DNA of 6,085 nucleotides from an uncultured Chloracidobacterium sp. (lineage in GTDB: Bacteria; Acidobacteriota; Blastocatellia; Pyrinomonadales; Pyrinomonadaceae): contig CALDGX010000131.1 of assembly GCA_937941715.1 (NCBI GenBank), forward strand, positions 1 to 6,085, written 5' to 3'. This document shows, in pieces, positions 1 to 5,226 of this stretch. Each line of letters starts with the position of its first letter. The stretch's first letter is position 1. The notes under the pieces were generated by a model. That model did not search any database and had not been told where the DNA came from. It worked only from the letters and a program-made list of their open reading frames with translations. Position numbers and translations under genes: made by a program.

Positions 1-1396
1 AGTTTAGGTTGTCGATCGGTTGGTAGATCGGCGTGGTGCCGCGGGTCGAATCGGTGGCGTAGGCGGGCTGTTTTATGCGTTCGTAGAACACTTTCCACGC
101 GTTGGCGTCGGGCATTATCTTGTCGACTGCCTTGTATGCCATAAAATTGGCAAAGCCTTCTTTGAGCCACAGGTCGTCGAACCATTTCATCGTCACCGTG
201 TCGCCAAACCACTGATGCGCCGCTTCGTGAAATATCAGCACAGCACGCGAAATATGGTCGCTCTTGGTCGGTTCCTGCGGAAATATGATCGCCGATTCCC
301 TTAAATAGGTCGCCCCTGCATGCTCCATCCCGCCAAACGGAAACTCGGGGATCAGCACAATATCGTACTTCGGAAACGGGAATTTGTAGTCGAAATAGGT
401 TTCGAGATATTTAATACCCTCGCGGTTAAGCCGAAAGACCTCAGCAGCGTGGGGCTTGAACTTGGCGGCCTGAGAACGGCGGACGTAGATGCTCGTCCTG
501 TCAGAACCCGCTGCGTTAGCGGCGGGCCAGTTAGATGGCCCACCAGACTGGCCGCCCGCTGACGCAGGCGGTTCTGACACGCGCTCAAACGGCCCGGCTG
601 CGAATGCGAAGACGTAGGTGCTGATGGGTTTGGTTTCTTCAAAAGTCGTGTACGGGATGTCCTTCGACGAACTTCCTATGAATGCTGTGTCCAACGAGTC
701 CTTGCCCGAAGTATTTGAAATCCGTTTCCAATTCACCCGGGAATCCGGCAGAGTAGTTCCGTCTGGCCGCCAAGTGTCGGGGGTCGCGAGCGTCAAACTA
801 AACCTCGCCTTCAGATCCGGTTGGTCAAGGACCGGAAAAGCCGTGCTGGCGTCGGACGGGACAAAGAGCGAATAGATGTATTCCGCTCCGTCCTCTTTGT
901 CGATGTACCGTGTGATCGCCGACCCGCTGGTCAGTATCGGCGAAGTGAAATCGAGCTTGATGACATTCTCCCCAAGTTTGACACCGTCACGGAAGATGAG
1001 GTGTTCGTCACGTTCTTCGACCGGAGCGCGGACACTCCTGTCCGCATCGCCGCTTGGCGGCGAGACTGCCGTACCGTTAATTACAACGTTGGAAATAATC
1101 GATTTCGCCTCGTGGCCTTTGATGCGCCGCCAGTCGAGTATGATCGGCGGTATCTCGGCACCCTGTGCCGATGCGGACAGGAGTGTCCGCACTCCGACGC
1201 GAATCTCCATCGTCCCCTTCAGCACGGGCGACATCTTTTCGAGCGTTAGGTTCAGTTTGTAACGAACATCGCTATAATGCGCGGCTCGCCATTTTGCCAG
1301 TTCCTGCGAAACGCCCGGTTCGATCGCCGGAACCTGAGAAAACACCGTAACTGCGAAAAAAAGGACGACAAAAGGAAGTTTCAGGAGCATACTCAT
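1..1396 (-). CDS. Exported M1-family zinc aminopeptidase, 3' end beyond window
   Basis: Removes N-terminal residues from peptides, probably in the periplasm or outside the cell. The translated minus strand stays open for 465 residues to the window edge. Residues 1-20 form a hydrophobic signal peptide ending V-F-S before Q21. The M1 N-terminal beta domain follows, then the substrate-recognition motif GGMEH at 355-359 (a variant of GAMEN) and the zinc site HEAAH at 390-394 with the third ligand E413 in LWLKEGFANF, exactly 18 residues after the second His. The catalytic tyrosine and the C-terminal domain lie off the left edge. The start at 1396 is chosen over the ATG at 1390 because GAGGTG sits 6 nt upstream. 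Three palindromic repeats add in-frame residues at about 69-81, 112-123 and 273-299; the frame is unbroken. The family is certain; the substrate is unknown. Confidence 0.93.
   Translation of the reverse strand, partial: MSMLLKLPFVVLFFAVTVFSQVPAIEPGVSQELAKWRAAHYSDVRYKLNLTLEKMSPVLKGTMEIRVGVRTLLSASAQGAEIPPIILDWRRIKGHEAKSIISNVVINGTAVSPPSGDADRSVRAPVEERDEHLIFRDGVKLGENVIKLDFTSPILTSGSAITRYIDKEDGAEYIYSLFVPSDASTAFPVLDQPDLKARFSLTLATPDTWRPDGTTLPDSRVNWKRISNTSGKDSLDTAFIGSSSKDIPYTTFEETKPISTYVFAFAAGPFERVSEPPASAGGQSGGPSNWPAANAAGSDRTSIYVRRSQAAKFKPHAAEVFRLNREGIKYLETYFDYKFPFPKYDIVLIPEFPFGGMEHAGATYLRESAIIFPQEPTKSDHISRAVLIFHEAAHQWFGDTVTMKWFDDLWLKEGFANFMAYKAVDKIMPDANAWKVFYERIKQPAYATDSTRGTTPIYQPIDNLN
500..578. repeat. 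Paired inverted REP-like unit inside the M1 gene
   Basis: The outer arms GTCAGAACC (500-508) and GGTTCTGAC (570-578) are perfect inverted complements. Each half carries its own GC-rich palindrome (CCGC...GCGG, at about 508-526 and 551-569). The centre has a further inverted pair, GGCCAGT (525-531) with ACTGGCC (547-553). This layout resembles a BIME, that is, two REP units head to head. The 79 nt lie inside the aminopeptidase reading frame and encode about 27 Gly/Ala/Ser/Pro-rich residues (273-299) between the strand ending in AAGPFERV and TSIYVRR, where family members have a short loop. Seen in sequence: the palindromes and the open frame. Inferred: membership of a genome-wide repeat family. 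Confidence 0.8.
1028..1063 (-). repeat. 36-nt two-hairpin palindromic element, copy A
   Basis: Read on the minus strand, this is a 7-3-7 hairpin (arms TCGCCGC and GCGGCGA), a single T, then a 7-4-7 hairpin (arms GCGGACA and TGTCCGC, loop GGAG). It encodes residues of about 112-123 in the M1 aminopeptidase, between VNGTAV and the EHLIF strand. A second copy in the opposite orientation lies at 1155-1190. The GGAG hairpin is identical in both copies, while the first hairpin differs at paired positions. Confidence 0.85.
1155..1190 (+). repeat. 36-nt two-hairpin palindromic element, copy B
   Basis: On the plus strand: arms TCGGCAC (1155-1161) and GTGCCGA (1165-1171) with loop CCT, a single T at 1172, then GCGGACA (1173-1179), loop GGAG, TGTCCGC (1184-1190). 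The architecture and length equal copy A at 1028-1063, but the orientation is inverted. It contributes residues of about 69-81 to the M1 aminopeptidase, just before the strand IPPIILDW, a loop position in this domain. Compared with copy A, two base pairs in the first stem are exchanged on both sides. Confidence 0.85.
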
Positions 1397-1402
1397 ATCT
1401 TA

Positions 1403-1408
1403 CACCTC
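1403..1408 (-). promoter_or_regulatory. Ribosome binding site deciding the M1 start
   Basis: The minus strand reads GAGGTG, a good Shine-Dalgarno match, 6 nt before the ATG at 1396-1394. A second in-frame ATG at 1390-1388 would be 12 nt away, so the first is preferred. Confidence 0.75.
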
Positions 1409-1413
1409 AGCGT

Positions 1414-1450
1414 GTGTCAGCATATATTGAACATCCGCCGCGTCTGACAC
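1414..1450. promoter_or_regulatory. Inverted repeat in the leader of the M1 gene
   Basis: GTGTCAG (1414-1420) and CTGACAC (1444-1450) are perfect 7-bp complements separated by 23 nt, 18 nt upstream of the M1 start. The spacer contains an AT-rich run (CATATATTGA on the plus strand). It could be an operator around a promoter, or a leader hairpin. Function is inferred from position only, and I cannot place convincing -35/-10 boxes. Confidence 0.3.
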
Positions 1451-1467
1451 GGCAAAGAGACAGAAAT

Positions 1468-1564
1468 CTAGCCGCGGATTGACGCAGATAAACGCGGATC
1501 ATAAATAGATCGGAAATTGCTTTTCACATTCTTGATCAGCGCTATCCGCGCTCATCAGCGATAG
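1468..1564. repeat. 97-bp intergenic inverted-repeat element built of CGCNGAT units
   Basis: The left arm (1468-1500) holds three CGCNGAT heptamers, at 1473-1479, 1483-1489 and 1493-1499, exactly 10 bp apart. The right arm (1534-1564), read on the opposite strand, again holds three (CGCTGAT, CGCGGAT, CGCTGAT) at near 10-bp spacing. Both arms begin CTA and end GATC when read inward. The 33-bp AT-rich core (1501-1533) has no reading frame of note. It fills most of the gap between the tonB-family terminator and the M1 leader. I recall similar CGCGGAT/CGCAGAT intergenic repeats in many environmental bacteria. Nature and mobility are unknown. Confidence 0.75.
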
Positions 1565-1574
1565 TTCCCTTCCC

Positions 1575-1615
1575 AAAAAAACTTAGGCGGCAAACCTCGA
1601 TGAAAGGTTGCCGCC
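1575..1615 (-). terminator. Intrinsic terminator after the TonB-family gene
   Basis: On the minus strand, GGCGGCAACCT (1615-1605) pairs with AGGTTTGCCGCC (1597-1586) with a single bulged base and a 7-nt loop. After 4 nt (TAAG) come seven Ts (1581-1575). It lies 27 nt past the TAG stop of the TonB-family gene and should end that transcript before the repeat element and the M1 gene. Confidence 0.88.
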
Positions 1616-1642
1616 CTCGGTCACAAAAGTATGTGCTGTCCG

Positions 1643-2890
1643 CTATAACGCGAAATTAAAGTTTACAAATCCGGTCGCCCTGACGGGTTGGCCGTCGCGG
1701 ACAAAGGGTTTGAATTTCCACTTACGGATCGCGTCTTTGGCGGCACCCTGCAGCATCGACGGCCCGCTTGTCTTCTGTACCTCGGCGACCTCGCCCTTTT
1801 CGTCGACCATTACTTCGACCTTGACCACACCGGTCGTCCGCGTCGTTTTGGCGACCGGCGGATAGGTCGGCTGCGACTGACGCGTCGCGTAATTGACCAG
1901 CGAACCGACATCGAGCGGCGAATTATCATTCACGATCTTCGTCTCGGCCGGTTTGGGCTCGGCTTTCGGCTGCGGCGGATTTTGAACGACGATAACGGGC
2001 TTGTCGTTCTTTGCGACGGCCGTATCGGGCGGTTTGACCTCACGTTCGCGAACGGCGAGCGGTTTATTTACCGGCACCTGAGGTGTCGGCTGGACAGTCG
2101 GCGTAATAACCGCCGCCGTGCTGGCCGCGGGCGTGTTCATCGCCGTGTTGGATGCGGTCATGCCGCCGTCGCCGGTCGTATCGTTGACGGCGTTCAATAC
2201 CACGCTTCGCGAATTGGACATCTCCTCGCGGGCGTCAGCGACCGAATCTTTCCATCGGCGGGCGTCATAATCATCACGCGCCAGCATACTGCGCGAGGTA
2301 CTCGCCTCTTCGACCATCGCCATCGCGTCGGCCGTCTTTTTGGTATCTTTGCCGATCTCGGTCGCCTGCGTGATCACGAGCTCGAGCATTTCACGCATCT
2401 TTTCGAGGTCGTTTGACGCCTCGAGCGGCAGCGTGCGGTCAGAGACGCTCAGTCCCAGTGCCCGATAGCGTTCGACGCGGCTGCGGGCACCCTTGACCAC
2501 CTGTCCGGCGACCGACATATAGATCGCCGCCGCGTTCGGCTTGGTCGTTTTTTGTTCGTTGTAGAAGATCGTGAGAAAGTCCTGGGCACGCTTGTAATCG
2601 CCCTGTTCCAGGTAGCTGTTCATCAGCAGGACGTTGACGACGCTCTGGACGGCCGTATCACCGGTCTCGCGGCGGATATTCTCAAGCTCGTAGATGGCCG
2701 CGTTGTAGTTGCGGACGGCGATGAACGCCTTGGCCTTTGAGATGCGGTCACGCATCACGTCGCCGGACGACGGCGGTGATGCCTGCGGCACCGCGGGTTG
2801 TGCCGGCACCGTCTGCGCCGTCACTCCTGCGATCGATCCTAACAAAACCAGTAAAACCGAAGTGCAAAACCTTCTGACATTTAACGGCAT
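1643..2890 (-). CDS. Exported TPR-like protein with TonB C-terminal domain
   Basis: 415 residues. Residues 1-25 are a signal peptide (basic MPLNVRR, hydrophobic SVLLVLLGSIAGVTA) with cleavage probably before Q26. Residues 45-115 are helical and TPR-like (AKAFIAVRNYNAAIYELENI, then SYLEQGDYKRAQDFL). Residues 155-235 are charged helices. Residues 250-320 are a Pro/Thr/Lys-rich linker typical of periplasm-spanning TonB proteins. Residues 341-413 match the TonB_C fold: PTYPPVA, GVVKVEVMVDEKGEV, AIRKWKFKPF and a final beta strand FVNFNF. TonB-C domains contact outer-membrane receptors or act as general envelope modules. Because the N-terminus looks cleavable rather than a membrane anchor, and no exbB/exbD is present, a role as the classical energy transducer is doubtful. 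GGAGG lies 7 nt upstream. A terminator follows. Confidence 0.88.
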   Translation of the reverse strand: MPLNVRRFCTSVLLVLLGSIAGVTAQTVPAQPAVPQASPPSSGDVMRDRISKAKAFIAVRNYNAAIYELENIRRETGDTAVQSVVNVLLMNSYLEQGDYKRAQDFLTIFYNEQKTTKPNAAAIYMSVAGQVVKGARSRVERYRALGLSVSDRTLPLEASNDLEKMREMLELVITQATEIGKDTKKTADAMAMVEEASTSRSMLARDDYDARRWKDSVADAREEMSNSRSVVLNAVNDTTGDGGMTASNTAMNTPAASTAAVITPTVQPTPQVPVNKPLAVREREVKPPDTAVAKNDKPVIVVQNPPQPKAEPKPAETKIVNDNSPLDVGSLVNYATRQSQPTYPPVAKTTRTTGVVKVEVMVDEKGEVAEVQKTSGPSMLQGAAKDAIRKWKFKPFVRDGQPVRATGFVNFNFAL

Positions 2891-2897
2891 TTAGAGT

Positions 2898-2902
2898 CCT
2901 CC
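2898..2902 (-). promoter_or_regulatory. Shine-Dalgarno site of the TonB-family gene
   Basis: GGAGG on the minus strand, 7 nt upstream of the ATG at 2890-2888. It is the strongest ribosome binding site in the window and supports that start. The rest of the 141-bp gap up to the amidohydrolase stop holds no gene I can support and no clear terminator. Confidence 0.75.
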
Positions 2903-3031
2903 ATTACTGACTTAAATTCTCCGTAAAGGTCAAGCGAACTCACCCTCGAAGGCTCACTTATACGACCCGTTTCAACCTCAAACTGCCGCCGCAAAATTAA
3001 CGCCGAGGAGCTTTTGGTAAAGCCCGCAACA

Positions 3032-4456
3032 TCAGTTCTTAAGACTATCGATGATTTTTTTGCGGTATGCGTTTGCGTCTTTCTTTATAACATTTTCGTT
3101 CAGGGTGAGCAAACGCCGGTCGAGCATCACTATTCGGCCCTCGATCACGACCGTCCGCACATCGGCGGCCTTGGTCGAATAGACGAGCGACGAATAAATG
3201 TTGAACCACGGCATCTGATTGAGCCTGTCGAGGTCGACGATCGCGATGTCGGCACGCTTACCGGCCTCGAGCGAGCCCGTGATCTTGTCCAGGTGCAGGG
3301 CCCGTGCCCCGCGGATGGTGGCCATCTCAAATGCCGTTTCGGCTGGCAGCGTTTTGGGGTCGTTGGTGCTGACCTTGTGCAGCTTTGCCGCCAGGTCCAT
3401 CTCCTCCCACATATCGAGATCGTTATTTGACGCCGCTCCGTCGGTGCCGAGCCCGACCGCGACGTCCTTGGCGATCATCTCGGGGATCGGCGCGATGCCG
3501 GATGCGAGTTTCATGTTCGACGTCGGACAGTGAGCCGAGCCGACGCCATAGCTCTTGTACAGATCGACCTCGTCCGGCCTCAGCCAAACGCTGTGAGCGG
3601 CGATGGTCCGGTCCGACAAAAATCCGATGCTGGCGAGGTATGACGCGGGCGTTTTGCCGAACTGGGCAAGGATGTCGTCGCGTTCCTTTCGAGTCTCGGC
3701 GACGTGGATCACGACCGTCGAATTCAACCGGTCCGACTGGGCCTTTATCGCCTTGAGCGTCGCCGTTTCGAGCGTGTACGGAGCGTGCGGCGCGGCGGCC
3801 GGGACGATCAGCGGATCGTTCTTCCACTTGGTGATGAACTTCTCGGTGTAGGCGAGTGCCGCCTCGGGCGTTTTGTTGTCCGAGACCGGAAATCGTATGA
3901 TCGTCTCGCCCAGCACTCCGCGCATTCCGGCCTTTTTGGTCTCGTCGGCGACGGCGTCTTCGAAGTAGTACATGTCGCAATACGTCGTCGTCCCTCCGCG
4001 GATCATCTCGGCCATCCCGAGACGGGTGCCGGCCCTGACAAACTCTTCGTTGACGTTCTTGGCCTCAGCCGGAAAGATGAATTTTGTAAGCCAGTCGTTA
4101 AGGTCCAGGTCGTCCGAAATGCCGCGAAACAGCGACATCGCCGCGTGTGTGTGGGTATTGATCAGGCCAGGAATGACGGCCTTGCCGGCGGCGTTGATGA
4201 TGCGTTTGGCGGTCAAATTTTTGGTCACGACCGCCCGCGGCCCGACCTTCAAGATCTTGCCGTCCTTGATCGCAACCGCCCCGTCCTCGATCACACGGCG
4301 CCCGCCGTCCATCGTCACGACCGTGCCGCCCACGATCAACAGATCGCAAAACGCCGGTGCGATGTACTTGTCACGATGCGGGATCGTCTGCCCGAACGTC
4401 GAAATTGTGAGTGCGAAAAGGAGAGAAGTTGTTAAGAGGAATTTCAGCTTATCCAT
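3032..4456 (-). CDS. Exported amidohydrolase of the MTA/SAH deaminase family
   Basis: 474 residues. The family is the ATZ/TRZ-like metal-dependent amidohydrolases, whose best-known members deaminate S-adenosylhomocysteine or 5'-methylthioadenosine to the inosyl form plus ammonia. Metal-site residues are H102 and H104 (NTHTHAAMSLFRG), H251 (HVAET), H288 (AAHSV) and D339 (GLGTDGAASNN); E254 is the likely proton shuttle. HCPTSNMKLASG (309-320), APHAPYT (222-228) and DDLDLNDWL (115-123) are family signatures. The composite beta domain is at about 38-95 and 398-450. Residues 1-22 form a signal peptide (basic start, LLTTSLLFALTIST), unexpected because characterised MtaD-type enzymes are cytoplasmic, so the true substrate may be another extracytoplasmic aminated heterocycle. 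It starts 35 nt after the nucleotidyltransferase stop and has no clear Shine-Dalgarno site. The family is sure, the substrate is not. Confidence 0.9.
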   Translation of the reverse strand: MDKLKFLLTTSLLFALTISTFGQTIPHRDKYIAPAFCDLLIVGGTVVTMDGGRRVIEDGAVAIKDGKILKVGPRAVVTKNLTAKRIINAAGKAVIPGLINTHTHAAMSLFRGISDDLDLNDWLTKFIFPAEAKNVNEEFVRAGTRLGMAEMIRGGTTTYCDMYYFEDAVADETKKAGMRGVLGETIIRFPVSDNKTPEAALAYTEKFITKWKNDPLIVPAAAPHAPYTLETATLKAIKAQSDRLNSTVVIHVAETRKERDDILAQFGKTPASYLASIGFLSDRTIAAHSVWLRPDEVDLYKSYGVGSAHCPTSNMKLASGIAPIPEMIAKDVAVGLGTDGAASNNDLDMWEEMDLAAKLHKVSTNDPKTLPAETAFEMATIRGARALHLDKITGSLEAGKRADIAIVDLDRLNQMPWFNIYSSLVYSTKAADVRTVVIEGRIVMLDRRLLTLNENVIKKDANAYRKKIIDSLKN

Positions 4457-4463
4457 AGCTGAA
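4443..4463 (-). promoter_or_regulatory. Hairpin holding the amidohydrolase start codon in its loop
   Basis: On the minus strand TTCAGCT (4463-4457) pairs perfectly with AGCTGAA (4449-4443). The 7-nt loop ATGGATA begins with the start codon (4456-4454). No purine-rich ribosome binding site precedes it. Such a structure could display or hide the start codon. A regulatory role is only inferred, and a 7-bp stem can arise by chance. Confidence 0.35.
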
Positions 4464-4491
4464 GTTACATCAATTTCACTGTTTGAGCAAC

Positions 4492-4947
4492 CTAACGGAG
4501 TTTTTCTAGCTTCTCAACGTCGGCAAGATCGTGAAGCCGTCCGACCGAGCGCTTGTTCGCTATCAGATCATCGTAAGAGATCAGTGAGATTTGAATTCCC
4601 TCCGCCTCAACTAATCTCCGTTTCTCAAACGCCTGCTCGAAATTAGTACCAACAAGGTAATTAAGGAGGTCAACTGCCATCGGTTCGATCCCGAGGATCA
4701 CACGACTGTTCTTTCTGGTAAAGAGTTCGGGTGATACAGATGTCTCTCCAAATCCGAACTCCGTCAAGGCCGCAACAAGTCGATTTGCATTCTCGACATC
4801 AGAAGCGATCACTATGTCGATATCATTAGTCGAGCGTGGGTAACCATATAGGCCGACCGCGTAACCGCCGATGAGCAAGTATCGAACATTATGCCGGTTC
4901 AATAATTCTAATAACTCTTTGAAGTCTTGAGGTAGCTCGAACTCCAT
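4492..4947 (-). CDS. MNT-fold nucleotidyltransferase, possible toxin-antitoxin or defence partner
   Basis: 151 residues. It shows the minimal nucleotidyltransferase pattern: GG at 27-28 (LLIGGYAVGLYG), the metal-binding DxD at D42/D44 (STNDIDIVI) and a third acidic residue D93 (MAVDLL). The C-terminal signature LIANKRSVGRLHDLADVEKLE is typical of the AbiEii-like stand-alone group. Such proteins transfer a nucleotide to a protein or RNA and often serve in toxin-antitoxin or phage-defence loci; the target here is unknown. The start at 4947 gives the usual beginning DFKELLELLN and lies inside the upstream small gene, with GAAGG about 7 nt before it. The 59-nt overlap implies coupled translation. 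No HEPN partner is seen. Confidence 0.85.
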   Translation of the reverse strand: MEFELPQDFKELLELLNRHNVRYLLIGGYAVGLYGYPRSTNDIDIVIASDVENANRLVAALTEFGFGETSVSPELFTRKNSRVILGIEPMAVDLLNYLVGTNFEQAFEKRRLVEAEGIQISLISYDDLIANKRSVGRLHDLADVEKLEKLR

Positions 4948-5101
4948 AGTTTAACCTTCGTAATCGCTCAATGTGTTGTAGCCGCTCTTTAGAGGAAGTC
5001 GTCCGCCAGTACTCGACCTCGTTAGAGTCATCACCAATAACGGCGACGCTTACCTTCGTTCTATCTAAACGAAGTTTAGGAATGTCTTTTCGTTCTTTCA
5101 T
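4889..5101 (-). CDS. Small protein encoded upstream of and overlapping the nucleotidyltransferase
   Basis: 70 residues, charged, with no signal peptide or membrane segment. The features are a short N-terminal strand region (KVSVAVIGDDSNEVEYW), then a helical part (SSKERLQHIERLRRLNYG) and a basic end (SRLQRVIRIIEP). I recall small proteins with the pattern YW...ERL...LR...YG...RLQRV upstream of this type of nucleotidyltransferase in many bacteria, which suggests a two-gene module; no function is known to me. The ATG overlaps the former mrr stop as ATGA (5101-5098), and the 3' end runs 59 nt into the nucleotidyltransferase. It may be the antitoxin-like or regulatory partner, but this is inference. 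Confidence 0.75.
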   Translation of the reverse strand: MKERKDIPKLRLDRTKVSVAVIGDDSNEVEYWRTTSSKERLQHIERLRRLNYGVRATSRLQRVIRIIEPA

Positions 5102-5226
5102 TCTTCTTCAAAAAAGTCGGAGTCTATTCGCTTGATCTCATACGTTGCATCAACGGCGACCCCAACATTGAAATCCATCATTAAGTTCGCCAAATCGTCA
5201 CCGTCTACCAAAATGATCGTGGCGGC
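5098..5226 (-). pseudogene. mrr: Detached C-terminal end of the Mrr endonuclease (other frame)
   Basis: The 42 codons from 5226 down to the TGA at 5100-5098 encode a typical Mrr tail: a core strand TIILVDGDDLANLMMDFNVGV followed by TYEIKRIDSDFFEEE. This segment is in the frame one base away from the main mrr body, which runs past it and stops at 5207-5205. Adding one A to the AAA run at 5227-5229 would join the two parts into about 307 residues, the usual Mrr length. No start codon of its own is credible here: the only upstream ATG in this frame (5352) merely reads the mrr body out of frame. Confidence 0.8.

Noticed and set aside
1..1396. Aminopeptidase gene as a disrupted pseudogene because of the repeat insertions
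   Set aside because: Hand translation shows one continuous frame from 1396 to the window edge with intact GGMEH, HEAAH and E413; codon arithmetic is consistent between the start and the zinc site.
1688..2416. Plus-strand open frame of 242 codons opposite the TonB-family gene
   Set aside because: It is Arg/His-rich, has no domain pattern and mirrors a minus-strand gene with clear domains and ribosome site. It is a shadow of G+C-rich coding DNA.
2905..2933. Candidate promoter for the TonB-family gene with TTGACC as -35
   Set aside because: At 17-bp spacing the -10 position reads TCAGTA, which hardly resembles TATAAT.
3010..3023. Small hairpin (GCTTT/AAAGC) after the amidohydrolase stop as a terminator
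   Set aside because: It has only five mostly A-T pairs and no run of Ts follows on the minus strand, so transcription may continue into the TonB-family gene.
3423..3980. Minus-strand frame of 185 codons within the amidohydrolase
   Set aside because: It is the same strand read in the wrong frame and gives an Arg-rich sequence; the 474-residue frame explains the region.
3704..4435. Plus-strand open frame of 243 codons opposite the amidohydrolase
   Set aside because: It lies entirely antisense to conserved metal-site motifs, and its sequence is arginine- and histidine-rich with no recognisable fold.
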